Source of the DNA: Mangrovimonas aestuarii
GTDB lineage: Bacteria > Bacteroidota > Bacteroidia > Flavobacteriales > Flavobacteriaceae
Direction of reading: 5' to 3'
Length of the DNA stretch: 64,000 nucleotides
NCBI RefSeq assembly: GCF_028767185.1
Contig: NZ_JARACK010000004.1
Location: 124,001-188,000 of the forward strand
This document shows, one piece after another, positions 27,199 through 36,317 of the stretch (positions within the stretch are counted from its first letter, which is position 1; each line of letters begins with the position of its first letter). Made by a program: the position numbers and the translations under genes. Under the pieces are notes generated by a model that was not told where the DNA came from, made no database searches, and worked only from the letters and a program-made list of their open reading frames with translations.

Positions 27199-28314
27199 TT
27201 AGGTTATAGATTTGAAAATTAGTTTAGCGGTATTTTCACTGGCGCCTTTTCCTCCTAGCTTTTTTTCCAATTCATAGTAGGCTAAAAATAATTTGTAACG
27301 CTCTTGGGGTTCGAGAATTTTATCGAGTTCTTTTCTTAATTGTTTTGTGGTAAAATCATTTTGGATGAGTTCCTTAACAACTTCCTTGTCCATAATTAAG
27401 TTGACTAAGGAAATGTATTTTATGTGTTTAACCAATCGTTTGCCTATTTGGTAGGACAACCAACTTCCTTTATAGCAAACCACTTCTGGAACTTTAAACA
27501 AAGCAGTCTCTAGTGTAGCTGTTCCTGACGTTACCAATGCCGCAACAGATACACTTAACAGGTCGTAAGTTCTGTTGGTAACAAAATGCATGTTAGGGTT
27601 TGTGATAAACTGTTGGTAGAAATTGTATTCTTGACTTGGTGCTCCTGCGATGACAAACTGGTAATCTGGGTAGTGGTCAACGACACTTAGCATGACTGAG
27701 AGCATTTTTTTTATTTCTTGTTTTCGACTCCCTGGAAGAATAGCGATAATAGGTTTTTCACTAAGCTCGTGTTGAGCTCTGAATTCGTATTCGTCAATTT
27801 GAGTTCTATTAGAAATGGCATCTATCAATGGATGGCCAACAAAGTGAACGGGGTAGTTGTGTTTACTTTCGTAAAAGTCCTTCTCAAATGGTAGGATAAC
27901 ATACATCTGGTCAACATCGCGTTTAATGGCATTGATGCGTCCTTCTTTCCAAGCCCAAATTTGTGGTGAAATGTAATAGTGGGTGGGAATTCCTTTCTCC
28001 TTGGCCCATTTTGCAATGCGAAGGTTAAAGCCAGGGTAGTCAATAAAAATAATGACGTCTGGATTGTATTCCTCAATATCTTTTTTACAGAAATTTAGGT
28101 TTCCGGCAATGGTTCTGATGTTCATCAAGACCTCTGCAAATCCCATAAAGGCCAAATCCCTGTAATGTTTTACTAAAGTGCCGCCTACTGATTGCATTAA
28201 ATCCCCTCCCCAAAAACGGAATTCAGCATTAACATCTTCTTGTTGTAATGCTTTCATGAGGTTTGACCCGTGTAGATCGCCCGATGCTTCTCCTGCTATA
28301 ATGTAATATTTCAT
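27199..28314 (-). CDS. lpxB: lipid-A-disaccharide synthase
   Basis: 371 residues of glycosyltransferase family 19. It joins UDP-2,3-diacylglucosamine and lipid X to form the lipid A disaccharide at the inner face of the membrane. Family features: N-terminal GEASGDLHGSNLM, IFIDYPGFNLR, YYISPQIWAWKEGR, LPFEKDFY, FVGHPL and LPGSRKQEI (about 195). TSGTATLE in the C-terminal lobe binds the nucleotide sugar. Length is normal. Minus-strand cluster with a small membrane protein and surE upstream. Confidence 0.97.
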   Translation of the reverse strand: MKYYIIAGEASGDLHGSNLMKALQQEDVNAEFRFWGGDLMQSVGGTLVKHYRDLAFMGFAEVLMNIRTIAGNLNFCKKDIEEYNPDVIIFIDYPGFNLRIAKWAKEKGIPTHYYISPQIWAWKEGRINAIKRDVDQMYVILPFEKDFYESKHNYPVHFVGHPLIDAISNRTQIDEYEFRAQHELSEKPIIAILPGSRKQEIKKMLSVMLSVVDHYPDYQFVIAGAPSQEYNFYQQFITNPNMHFVTNRTYDLLSVSVAALVTSGTATLETALFKVPEVVCYKGSWLSYQIGKRLVKHIKYISLVNLIMDKEVVKELIQNDFTTKQLRKELDKILEPQERYKLFLAYYELEKKLGGKGASENTAKLIFKSIT

Positions 28315-28322
28315 ATAAGACT

Positions 28323-28607
28323 TTAGAAAAACTTATATATAAAGGTGAACACGGCAACCATAACTGTAGCCAATAAAACACCTCGTGCTCGATAGTCCTG
28401 TCGTTTTCTTATAAAGATAAAAAAGGCGATTAGGTTGAGTATAGCGCCTAAGCTTATCAGTTTAGTCAAAAAACCTTCGGCCTTGGCCTGCTGTAATGTT
28501 ACATCTATACTTTCGCCTGATCCAAGGATTAGTGCTGCTAAAATCAGTCCTAAAATGTTAGCAATAAGCCCAACGAATATTCCAATGGCTACCTCTTTCT
28601 TAATCAT
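28323..28607 (-). CDS. small membrane protein between surE and lpxB, unknown
   Basis: 94 residues with three hydrophobic helices: about 6-27, 50-63 and 75-92. Between them is the acidic segment GSGESIDVTLQQAKAEG and a short basic loop RKRQDYRARG. No recognised domain. Its start overlaps the surE stop by 8 bases and its stop lies 8 bases before lpxB, so it is translationally tied into an envelope/housekeeping operon. The conserved-looking position argues for a real gene. Confidence 0.8.
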   Translation of the reverse strand: MIKKEVAIGIFVGLIANILGLILAALILGSGESIDVTLQQAKAEGFLTKLISLGAILNLIAFFIFIRKRQDYRARGVLLATVMVAVFTFIYKFF

Positions 28608-29376
28608 TTAAATTCCAAGTGTTAATATGTTGCATGGCATGATGTGCCGTAAAATCAAAATGAACAGGAACTATAGAGACATAATTGTGTTCTAATGCCC
28701 ATTCGTCTGTGTCCTCTCCTTTGTCCAAATTGACAAACTTTCCCGTTAGCCAATAATAGTCCCTGCCTTGAGGGTTTTTGCGTTTGTCGAACTCCTCTTG
28801 CCAATTTGCTTTGGCTTGTCGGCATACTTTTATGCCTTTCAGGTTTTCTGCTTTACAGTTAGGGATGTTTACATTTAAAACCACTTCTTTGGGAATGCCA
28901 TGTTTAAGGGCGTTCAAAGTTATGGTTTTAACAATATCTCTTGATGTTTCAAAATTGGCATGCCAGTTGTAATCCAATAGGGAAAAACCTATGGCAGGTA
29001 TGCCTTCAATGCCAGCTTCCAAAGCGGCACTCATGGTTCCTGAGTATATGACATTGATTGATGAATTTGATCCGTGGTTTATACCCGAAACACATAAATC
29101 GGGTTTTCGGTTTAAGATTTCTTTTACAGCCAGTTTTACACAATCTGCAGGAGTACCAGAACAACTGTATTCTTTTTGAGGGCCATTATTTATGGTTACT
29201 TGTTCAACATATAACGTTGAGTTGATGGTTATGGCATGCCCCATAGCACTTTGAGGACTATCAGGAGCAACAACTACAACATCTCCAATCTCATTCATCA
29301 CGTCAATTAGATTTCGTAATCCTGGAGCTGTAATGCCGTCATCGTTTGTAACTAATATCAATGGGCGTTTTTTCAT
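28600..29376 (-). CDS. surE: 5'/3'-nucleotidase SurE
   Basis: 258 residues from the ATG at 29376, chosen because it yields the family start MKKRPLILVTNDDG. An in-frame ATG at 29409 would add 11 residues with no family counterpart, though it cannot be excluded. The metal-binding aspartates are D12 and D13 in NDDG, followed by VVVVAPDSPQSAMGHAIT, SGTPADCV, and SGINHGSNSSINVIYSGTMSAA with the conserved asparagine. The enzyme removes phosphate from nucleoside monophosphates and has been tied to stationary-phase survival. First gene of the surE-lpxB-NlpC/P60-comEC run. Confidence 0.95.
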   Translation of the reverse strand: MKKRPLILVTNDDGITAPGLRNLIDVMNEIGDVVVVAPDSPQSAMGHAITINSTLYVEQVTINNGPQKEYSCSGTPADCVKLAVKEILNRKPDLCVSGINHGSNSSINVIYSGTMSAALEAGIEGIPAIGFSLLDYNWHANFETSRDIVKTITLNALKHGIPKEVVLNVNIPNCKAENLKGIKVCRQAKANWQEEFDKRKNPQGRDYYWLTGKFVNLDKGEDTDEWALEHNYVSIVPVHFDFTAHHAMQHINTWNLND

Positions 29377-29692
29377 AGGAAACATCATATTTTCCTTGCT
29401 AAAATACATATTTTCCGATGGATTTAATCAATTTGTGTCGGACAAGGTGCATAATTCTCATAAAAAAGAAAATTTAAAAATCTGACTTAAATTTTCAACA
29501 GAGTTGAAGAAGCATGTGAATTTATAAATAGAAGTATTTTTTTGAGCTAAAAAATATTTTTACCTAGAAATCATCGCATTACTTTCAAGGTGTTAGAGAT
29601 GATTGGGGTTTAACAAAAAATTAGTTTGCAATCGCTTCAATGGCACAGTTTTTTCCCTTAAATTAGTAAAAATTAATAATGCCTAAAGAGTT
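29377..29692. other. divergent intergenic region between surE and the processing protease
   Basis: About 316 bases of AT-rich sequence that must hold two divergent promoters. I see no perfect TAnnTTTG element, terminator hairpin or repeat that I would defend. Confidence 0.5.
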
Positions 29693-31825
29693 ATGAAAAG
29701 GAAGTATAATATTTTTCTCCTAATGCTATTATTGGCGTTCGCCTCTTGTAGCTTTACAACGAAGACATTTGACAATCCAGATAAAGATAAATTACTTGTT
29801 CAAGTTATAACTTATGTTCTGGAACGAGGTCATTTTAATCCGAGAGATATGGATGATGAATTTTCAAAGGAAGTTTACGATCATTACCTAGAACAGATTG
29901 ATCCTTTGAAGCGTTATTTTTATGAGTCGGATATCAAGGAATTTGAAAAGTACAAAACCCTGTTGGACGATCAGTTAAAGGAAACTGATATTACCTTTTT
30001 CAATATAACCCATGAACGTTTAATGGAGCGTATTGATGAAAGTAAGATAATCTACAAGGAAATATTAGATCAGCCATTCGACTTCACTAAGGACGAAACT
30101 TTTAATGCAGATTATGATAATCTAAGTTTTCCAAAGAGTAAAAAGGAAATGAAAGAGCGTTGGAGACAGCAATTAAAGTTTAATACTATTTCCAATTACG
30201 ATAATGTCGTTTCACAAGAAGAACAAATACTTGACGAGGATGCTTCTTATGTAATGAAAACTTCTGAAGAAATTGAAAAGGAAGCAAGGGCTGAAACCTT
30301 GAAGTCCATAGATATGTATTACAATGACTATGTTGATGATTTACAGCGTAAGGACTGGTTTGCTATTTATATTAATTCAGTGGTTGAAGAGTTCGATCCT
30401 CACACCTTCTATTTTGCTCCAGAAGATAAAGATCGTTTCGATCAGCAAATGTCGGGAAAATTGGAAGGAATTGGAGCTAGATTACAGAAACGAAATGATA
30501 ATACTAAAATAGTTGAGTTAATTTCAGGAGGACCTGCATGGAGAGGTCAAGAACTTGAAGTAGGAGATATCATTATGAAAGTACGTCAGGAAGACGAGAA
30601 AGAGTCTGTGAACATAGTTGGTATGCGATTGGATGATGCCATTAAATTGATAAAAGGTCCTAAAGGAACAACTGTTATACTAACTGTTAAAAAAGTTGAC
30701 GGATCTGTAGAGGACATTAGTATTACTAGGGATATAGTAGAGCTTGAAGAAACCTACGCTAAATCATCAATTGTTGATAAAAATAACAAACATTATGGCG
30801 TTATTAACTTGCCTAGGTTTTATATAGATTTTGATGATTATAAGAATCGTAATGCTGCTTCTGATATTAAACAAGAGATAGAGCGTTTGAAGAAACAAGG
30901 CATGGAAGGGTTGGTTCTTGATCTTAGAAACAACGGAGGAGGATCTCTGCAAACTGTTGTGGATATTGCAGGCTTGTTCATTAAAGATGGACCAGTTGTT
31001 CAGGTACGCACTACTGGAGAGCCAAAGGAAGTGCTTGAAGATAAGGATAAAGCAATTGTTTGGGATGGGCCATTAGTGATTTTGGTTAATGAGTTGTCTG
31101 CTTCGGCTTCAGAGATATTGGCTGCTGCGATGCAGGATTATAAGCGTGCTATTATTATTGGTAGTAAACAAACTTATGGAAAAGGAACTGTTCAAAATGT
31201 TTTGGATCTAAACCGTATGGTGAGAAACAATACCAATGGTGACCTTGGAGCATTAAAGCTTACCACTCAAAAGTTCTATAGAATCAATGGTGGTTCTACG
31301 CAGCTTGAGGGTGTTAAAAGTGATGTAATTGTGCCGGACAGATATAGTTTTATCGATATTGGAGAAAAAGATCAAGATAATCCTCTACCTTGGGATAGTA
31401 TCGAATCTGTGGATTATGCTATTTGGGATAGCTATTTTGATTATGATGCTACTATTAAAAAAAGTATTGATCGTATGAATAATAACAGTCAGCTAAAGTT
31501 AATTGAAGAGAATGCGAAATGGATTAAGACTAAAATGGATGAAAAGCAATACTCGCTAAATTATAGCGTCTATAAAGCAGAGCTTGATCAAAATGAAGAA
31601 GAGGCAAAGCGTTTCGATAAAATTGAAGACTATCAAACCGATTTAACCTTTGATTCTTTGCCTTATGAAAAAGAACTATTTGCTCAAGATAGTGTGCTTC
31701 AGGAAAAACGTGATCGTTGGCATAAGAGTTTAAGTCAGGATGTGTATATGGAGGAGGCTTTAAATGTTTTGGATGACTTACGCATGACTTATTCAATAAA
31801 AAAAGTAGCCACAGTAAAAGAGTAA
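29693..31825 (+). CDS. prc: carboxy-terminal processing protease (S41, Tsp/Prc type)
   Basis: 710 residues. Lipoprotein-like signal (LLLAFASC, about residue 19), an N-terminal helical domain (about 30-240), a PDZ domain (about 250-335; LEGIGARLQ, GPAWRGQELEVGDIIMKV), and an S41 protease core with LVLDLRNNGGGSL, NELSASASEILAAA (catalytic serine near 470) and QTYGKGTVQN (catalytic lysine near 496). A C-terminal DUF3340-type region completes the Tsp layout. The Ser/Lys protease trims or degrades periplasmic proteins by their C-termini. Lies 9 bases upstream of an ABC permease. Confidence 0.93.
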   Translation: MKRKYNIFLLMLLLAFASCSFTTKTFDNPDKDKLLVQVITYVLERGHFNPRDMDDEFSKEVYDHYLEQIDPLKRYFYESDIKEFEKYKTLLDDQLKETDITFFNITHERLMERIDESKIIYKEILDQPFDFTKDETFNADYDNLSFPKSKKEMKERWRQQLKFNTISNYDNVVSQEEQILDEDASYVMKTSEEIEKEARAETLKSIDMYYNDYVDDLQRKDWFAIYINSVVEEFDPHTFYFAPEDKDRFDQQMSGKLEGIGARLQKRNDNTKIVELISGGPAWRGQELEVGDIIMKVRQEDEKESVNIVGMRLDDAIKLIKGPKGTTVILTVKKVDGSVEDISITRDIVELEETYAKSSIVDKNNKHYGVINLPRFYIDFDDYKNRNAASDIKQEIERLKKQGMEGLVLDLRNNGGGSLQTVVDIAGLFIKDGPVVQVRTTGEPKEVLEDKDKAIVWDGPLVILVNELSASASEILAAAMQDYKRAIIIGSKQTYGKGTVQNVLDLNRMVRNNTNGDLGALKLTTQKFYRINGGSTQLEGVKSDVIVPDRYSFIDIGEKDQDNPLPWDSIESVDYAIWDSYFDYDATIKKSIDRMNNNSQLKLIEENAKWIKTKMDEKQYSLNYSVYKAELDQNEEEAKRFDKIEDYQTDLTFDSLPYEKELFAQDSVLQEKRDRWHKSLSQDVYMEEALNVLDDLRMTYSIKKVATVKE

Positions 31826-31834
31826 CAGATATAG

Positions 31835-32926
31835 ATGAGTGAAACATCACATTCATTATGGTATGTTGCGCTCCAAAAATTCAAAAAGAATTTTTGGGGC
31901 GTTTTTAGTTTGTGTTTTATCGTATTGGTAGGGTTTATATCATTGTTTGCGTATGTTTTGGCGCCAGACAATTCTCAATATGCCAATCAAATGCATTTAT
32001 CCATTCATTCAAAACCACCAGGGTTTGAGGTGCAGATGTTAACTATTCCTTCGGGAGTGGAAGATAGTCAGTCTTTGTTGGGAAGGTTGTTTTTTGGGGA
32101 GCGATTTGTTGGTACTGAAACCCCTATTGCCGGTTATCAAATTTTAGGAGACAATTTAGAGTATACCGAATATGCTTCAGATGGTATTGAAGGGTTGAAA
32201 AAGTCTCTAAGTCTTTCGGTGTTTTCAGGTGATCCAATCAATAATATAAAGTTAAAAACTTTTCTTCTCGGCACAGATAAGTATGGCCGTGATTTGTTGA
32301 GTAGAATTCTAATAGGTTCCCGTATTTCCTTTTCCATTGGTTTTATAGCGGTGTTTATCTCACTGTTAATTGGGGTTTTTTTAGGTAGTCTAGCGGGGTA
32401 TTATGGGGGGAAGGTTGATGTTTTAATTATGTGGATTATCAATGTAACTTGGTCTATTCCTACGTTGCTTTTGGTGATTGCTATAACACTTGCTTTAGGA
32501 AAAGGATTTTGGCAAGTGTTTGTTGCGGTTGGTTTAACGATGTGGGTAGAAGTAGCGCGTGTTGTTCGTGGTCAAATTATGGGGGTTAAGGAAATGCAGT
32601 ATGTGACTGCTGCCAGAGCACTTGGCTATAATGACTTCAGAATTGTGGCAAAGCATATCTTGCCAAATATAATGGCTCCGGTAATCGTAATTTCGGCGGC
32701 AAATTTTGCTGCTGCAATTTTAATTGAGAGTGGATTAAGTTTCTTGGGGATCGGAGCGCAGCCACCAATGGCGAGTTGGGGAGCAATGATTAAGGATCAC
32801 TACAATTATATTATACTCGGCAAACCTTATTTGGCCTTAATTCCCGGTGTGTGCATTATGAGTTTGGTAATGGCTTTTATGCTAATAGGAAATGCATTAA
32901 GGGATGCTTTAGATGTGAAAGGTTAG
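31835..32926 (+). CDS. OppC/DppC-type ABC transporter permease
   Basis: 363 residues. An N-terminal helix (about 24-43), a long periplasmic segment (about 45-150, much of it unlike standard OppC), then the BPD_transp_1 core with five helices. The coupling motif to the ATPase is visible as EYVTAARALGY-like text (MQYVTAARALGYNDFRIVAKHILPN). Such proteins form half of a peptide/nickel-type import channel with an OppB partner. No oppB, ATPase or binding-protein gene lies nearby, so the partners must be encoded elsewhere. Directly follows the processing protease. Confidence 0.88.
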   Translation: MSETSHSLWYVALQKFKKNFWGVFSLCFIVLVGFISLFAYVLAPDNSQYANQMHLSIHSKPPGFEVQMLTIPSGVEDSQSLLGRLFFGERFVGTETPIAGYQILGDNLEYTEYASDGIEGLKKSLSLSVFSGDPINNIKLKTFLLGTDKYGRDLLSRILIGSRISFSIGFIAVFISLLIGVFLGSLAGYYGGKVDVLIMWIINVTWSIPTLLLVIAITLALGKGFWQVFVAVGLTMWVEVARVVRGQIMGVKEMQYVTAARALGYNDFRIVAKHILPNIMAPVIVISAANFAAAILIESGLSFLGIGAQPPMASWGAMIKDHYNYIILGKPYLALIPGVCIMSLVMAFMLIGNALRDALDVKG

Positions 32927-32957
32927 AATTTTAAGAGCGGTAGTATTTTTTTATAAC

Positions 32958-33566
32958 CTATTTTTTTTGGTTGAGTTCAATATTTATACCGTTAATAAAC
33001 TCTAGTACTTCGTCACGTCCAATGCCTTTGCTTGAAGATGTAATAAAGTAATGTGGGCATTCTTCCCAGAACTCAAGTAGTGTATTTTTATAAGCCTCTA
33101 CATTGCGCTCAATGGCATTTGGTTTTAACTTGTCTGCTTTGGTGAAAATTATGGAAAAAGGAATCATGTTTTCTCCTAGCCATTGCATAAATTCTAAATC
33201 TATAGTTTGGGGCTCGTGACGAATATCAACCAAAACAAAAGCAGATACTAGTTGCTTACGCTTACTGAAATACGACGTGATAAACTTCTGAAAGGTCTTT
33301 TTTGCAGATTTAGATACACGTGCATAGCCATAACCGGGTAAATCAACCAGATACCAATTCTTGTTAATGATGAAATGGTTTATTAATTGAGTTTTTCCAG
33401 GTCTTCCAGAGGTTTTTGCAAGACTTCTTCTCTGGGTCAACATGTTTATCAATGATGATTTCCCGACGTTACTGCGTCCAATAAATGCATATTCTGGTAA
33501 GAAATCCTTTGGGCATTTCGCTACATCGGAATTACTCATTACAAAATCAGCTGATTTAATCTGCAT
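32958..33566 (-). CDS. engB: ribosome biogenesis GTP-binding protein EngB (YsxC/YihA)
   Basis: 202 residues from ATG 33566, chosen because the family begins MxIKxADFVxSN. An upstream in-frame start at 33593 would overlap the preceding gene. GTPase motifs: G1 GRSNVGKSS (30-38), G2-region threonine in AKTSGRPGKTQ, G3 DLPGYGYA, G4 TKADK and G5 TSSSKG. EngB is an essential GTPase for large ribosomal subunit maturation. The start is 10 bases behind the stop of the alpha/beta hydrolase gene. Confidence 0.95.
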   Translation of the reverse strand: MQIKSADFVMSNSDVAKCPKDFLPEYAFIGRSNVGKSSLINMLTQRRSLAKTSGRPGKTQLINHFIINKNWYLVDLPGYGYARVSKSAKKTFQKFITSYFSKRKQLVSAFVLVDIRHEPQTIDLEFMQWLGENMIPFSIIFTKADKLKPNAIERNVEAYKNTLLEFWEECPHYFITSSSKGIGRDEVLEFINGINIELNQKK

Positions 33567-33576
33567 AGGGTTTTGT

Positions 33577-34344
33577 TTATAGGCCGCGCTCATTTAGCCA
33601 GCGTTCTAAAATACTGTTAAACTCTTCAGGGTGCTCCATCATCGCAGCGTGCCCACACTTATCAATCCAAAATAACTTGGAATCGGGCAGCAGTGTGTTA
33701 AATTCTTCTGCTACCTCTGGAGGGGTAACTTTATCATTTTTACCCCAAATAATACAAGTTGGAGTGTGCATTTTTGGCAGATCCTTGGCCATATTGTGAC
33801 GGATTGCACTTTTGGCAATAGCTAGGGTTTTTACCAATTTGTTTCTGTCATTTACTGTAGCGTAAACTTCATCTACAATTTCCTTGGTAGCAACTTCTGG
33901 ATCGTAAAAAACATCCTGAGCTTTTTTCTTAATAACCTCGTAGTCGCTTCTTTTTGTGTAGCCGCTTCCCATGGCGCTTTCGTATAGGCCGGAGCTTCCC
34001 GTAATGATAAGAGCTTTTACTTTTTTGGGATACAGTTTTGTGTGGTAAAGTCCAATATGTCCACCTAGTGAATTACCTAAAAGAATAACTTCGTCAAACC
34101 CTTTAAACTCAATAAAGTCATGAAGGTACTTTGCAAAGCTCTTCACATTGGTTTTTAAAAGTGACATTGTGTAGATGGGTAATTCCGGTATAATAACACT
34201 GTAGCCATTTTTGCTGAAGTGCTGGGTTACAGCATCGAAATTGCTTAAACCGCCCATTAAGCCATGAAGTACAATTATTGGGGTGCCTTTACCAACTTCT
34301 AAATAACTGAACTCTTTTTCTTTTATTAAACGATGCGTCATCAA
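33577..34344 (-). CDS. alpha/beta hydrolase
   Basis: 255 residues of the alpha/beta-hydrolase fold. The oxyanion-hole segment is HGLMGG near residues 28-33, the nucleophile elbow GNSLGGH near 94-100 (serine of GxSxG), the acid loop IIWGKNDKVTPPE near 206-218, and the catalytic histidine in CGHAAMMEHPEEF near 236. The substrate cannot be read from sequence. No signal peptide, so cytoplasmic. It is transcribed away from mraZ and precedes engB by 10 bases. Confidence 0.9.
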   Translation of the reverse strand: MMTHRLIKEKEFSYLEVGKGTPIIVLHGLMGGLSNFDAVTQHFSKNGYSVIIPELPIYTMSLLKTNVKSFAKYLHDFIEFKGFDEVILLGNSLGGHIGLYHTKLYPKKVKALIITGSSGLYESAMGSGYTKRSDYEVIKKKAQDVFYDPEVATKEIVDEVYATVNDRNKLVKTLAIAKSAIRHNMAKDLPKMHTPTCIIWGKNDKVTPPEVAEEFNTLLPDSKLFWIDKCGHAAMMEHPEEFNSILERWLNERGL

Positions 34345-34534
34345 TGTTGATTAGTCAGTTTCACTAAAAAACAAATATAGTCAAATCATTTGTATTACAA
34401 CCATAGATGAGGAAAAGGTAATATAAGCTTGACCTTTGGGATATTAACAATAATGCGCTTTTAGCGGGTTTTGTGTATAAGTGTTTGATACTGAATTGTA
34501 ATCTGCTTTCCTGGTAGTGTTGGTCTTGTAAGTG

Positions 34535-34588
34535 GTGGATTGCAGTGGGGAATTTATCAACAAAGTGGTAAAAAGTGGTAAAATGTGG
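34535..34588 (+). promoter_or_regulatory. GTGG box array, likely MraZ operator
   Basis: GTGG occurs at 34535, 34545, 34565, 34575 and 34585, all on one 10-bp register (only 34555 is empty). The last three form near-identical units GTGGTAAAAA, GTGGTAAAAT, GTGGAGTAAT. MraZ proteins of other bacteria bind direct repeats with a G-rich core at 10-bp spacing ahead of their own gene. The array ends 12 bases before the -7 element, so it covers the -33 region and could block RNA polymerase. Confidence 0.75.
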
Positions 34589-34600
34589 AGTAATTTTTAA

Positions 34601-34608
34601 TATATTTG
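34601..34608 (+). promoter_or_regulatory. mraZ promoter -7 element
   Basis: TATATTTG matches the Bacteroidota -7 consensus TAnnTTTG exactly. A clear TTTG at -33 is missing; the GTGG boxes occupy that place. The predicted transcript would begin near 34615, which supports the mraZ start at 34642 rather than any start at or before 34606. Confidence 0.6.
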
Positions 34609-34641
34609 AAAATCAAACCATTTGTAATAAAACAATTTTTT

Positions 34642-35112
34642 GTGACCTCATTAATAGGAGTATACGAATGCAAAGTAGACGCTAAAGGGCGGATGATGAT
34701 GCCTGCTGCGCTCAAAAAGCAGATGACTCCTATGTTGCAAAATGGTTTTGTGATAAAGCGCTCGGTTTTTCAATCTTGTTTGGAATTGTATCCAATGGAG
34801 GAGTGGGAGCGCCTTATGCAAAAAATGAACAAACTTAATAGGTTTAACAAAAAGAACAACGACTTTATTCGTCGGTTTACTGCTGGAGTTAAAGTAGTGG
34901 AAGTTGATGGGAATGGACGTTTGTTGATTCCTAAAGACTTAGTTGTTTTTGCGGGTATATCAAAAGATATTGTGGTGTCGTCGGCAATCAACATTGTTGA
35001 GATTTGGGATAAAGATGGTTATGAAAAGCAAATCGCTGGCGATGACGACGATTTTGCTGCTTTAGCTGAAGAAGTAATGGGATTTGATAATGAAGACTAT
35101 GGAATATCATAA
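34642..35112 (+). CDS. mraZ: transcriptional regulator MraZ
   Basis: 156 residues from GTG 34642. This start gives MTSLIGVYECKVDAKGRMMM, matching the family, and lies behind the promoter element; the longer TTG-initiated frame (34606) begins inside the -7 box. Two SpoVT/AbrB-like halves are seen, each with the DAKGR / DGNGRLLIP signature (the second near residues 88-96). MraZ binds DNA as an oligomeric ring and represses the division and cell-wall cluster it heads. Its stop overlaps rsmH by 14 bases. Confidence 0.92.
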   Translation: MTSLIGVYECKVDAKGRMMMPAALKKQMTPMLQNGFVIKRSVFQSCLELYPMEEWERLMQKMNKLNRFNKKNNDFIRRFTAGVKVVEVDGNGRLLIPKDLVVFAGISKDIVVSSAINIVEIWDKDGYEKQIAGDDDDFAALAEEVMGFDNEDYGIS

Positions 35113-35995
35113 GCCGGTATTGTTAATGGAGACTGTTGATGGTTTGAATATCAAGCCTGATGGTGTGTATGTGGATGTGACCTTTGGAGGTGGTGGGCAT
35201 AGTCGTGAGATATTGAGCAGGCTTGGTGAAAAGGGTAAGTTGTTTGCTTTTGATCAAGATAAAGACGCATTGGAAAATGCAATAGATGATAAGCGTTTTA
35301 CATTGATTAATGAGAATTTTAGATACCTAAAAAGGTTTTTAAGGTTCTATGGTGTTCGTGAAGTTGATGGTGTTTTGGGTGATTTTGGTGTGTCTTCTCA
35401 TCAGTTTGATGTTGCGGAGCGTGGATTCTCAACACGATTTGAATCTGAATTGGATATGCGCATGAATCAAGATAGTGCGCTTTCGGCGTATCATGTGGTG
35501 AATGAATATGAGCAAGAGCAGCTGCGTCAAGTGTTTTGGCAGTATGGGGAGTTGCGTCAGGGTCCTGCTATGGCTCGCGCCATAATAGAGGCGAGGCAGA
35601 ATGGTGAAATATTAACATCTATTCAATTAAAAGAGGTTTTGAAGCGGTTCTTGCCGCCTAGAAAAGAGAATAAGGTGCTGGCTCAGATTTATCAGGCGAT
35701 ACGCATTGAGGTGAATCAGGAGATAGAGGTTCTTAAAGAGTTTTTGATGCAGGTTCCTGAAGTGTTAAAAAAAGGAGGTCGCTTGAGTGTGATTTCCTAT
35801 CATTCCTTAGAAGATCGCTTGGTGAAGCGTTTTATTAGAAACGGAATGTTTGAGGGTGAACCTGAGCGTGATATGTTCGGTAATTTTGAGGTGCCATTAA
35901 AAAAAGTAGGCGGGTTGATTGTTCCGACTAAAGAGGAGATTGAAGAAAACAGTAGGGCGCGTAGTGCAAAGTTGAGAATAGCTGAAAAACTATGA
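35099..35995 (+). CDS. rsmH: 16S rRNA (cytosine-1402 N4) methyltransferase RsmH
   Basis: 298 residues from ATG 35099 (MEYHKPVLLMETVDGL, the family start); ATG 35090 would add three residues. SAM-binding motifs: VYVDVTFGGGGHSREIL, AFDQDKDAL, and the signature GVSSHQFDVAERGFS with RMNQ. It methylates C1402 in the ribosomal decoding centre. The start overlaps the mraZ stop by 14 bases and the stop overlaps ftsL by 4, both signs of coupled translation. Confidence 0.96.
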   Translation: MEYHKPVLLMETVDGLNIKPDGVYVDVTFGGGGHSREILSRLGEKGKLFAFDQDKDALENAIDDKRFTLINENFRYLKRFLRFYGVREVDGVLGDFGVSSHQFDVAERGFSTRFESELDMRMNQDSALSAYHVVNEYEQEQLRQVFWQYGELRQGPAMARAIIEARQNGEILTSIQLKEVLKRFLPPRKENKVLAQIYQAIRIEVNQEIEVLKEFLMQVPEVLKKGGRLSVISYHSLEDRLVKRFIRNGMFEGEPERDMFGNFEVPLKKVGGLIVPTKEEIEENSRARSAKLRIAEKL

Positions 35996-36309
35996 AACAA
36001 GGAGTTTACGGTTTATTAAAAGGGAAGTTCTTGGTTAATGATGATGCCTTTAAAAACTGGCGCATCATTTTCTTTGTGTCCTTTTTGGCTATTGTAATGA
36101 TTGCTAGTTCACATAGTGTGGATAGGAAAGTACATGAAATTGCGCGTTTAGGGAATGAAGTTAAAGAGCTGCGATCGTCTTTTATGGATGGGCGTTCAAG
36201 GCTTATGAGAATAAAAATGGAATCGAATATAGTGGCGAAGCTCGAATTAAAAGGGGTGAAGCCGTCTGAGATTCCCCCAAAGAAGATTAAAGTTAAATCC
36301 CAACAATAG
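35992..36309 (+). CDS. ftsL: FtsL-like division protein
   Basis: 105 residues with one membrane helix (about 24-41, WRIIFFVSFLAIVMIASS), a short cytoplasmic N-terminus and a periplasmic coiled-coil stretch (HEIARLGNEVKELRSSFMDG, about 48-80). This is the layout of FtsL, which joins FtsQ and FtsB in the division complex. Sequence conservation in the family is poor, so the call rests on layout and its place between rsmH and ftsI. Confidence 0.85.
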   Translation: MKQGVYGLLKGKFLVNDDAFKNWRIIFFVSFLAIVMIASSHSVDRKVHEIARLGNEVKELRSSFMDGRSRLMRIKMESNIVAKLELKGVKPSEIPPKKIKVKSQQ

Positions 36310-36317
36310 GTTTTGTC

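Noticed and set aside
32918-32970. Terminator between the ABC permease and engB
   Set aside because: AGGTTA and TAACCT can pair before a T-run, but the stem is only 6 bp with a loop of about 29 bases, too weak to list.
34606-34641. Longer TTG-initiated mraZ
   Set aside because: The TTG lies inside the TATATTTG promoter element, and the added residues have no counterpart in the MraZ family.
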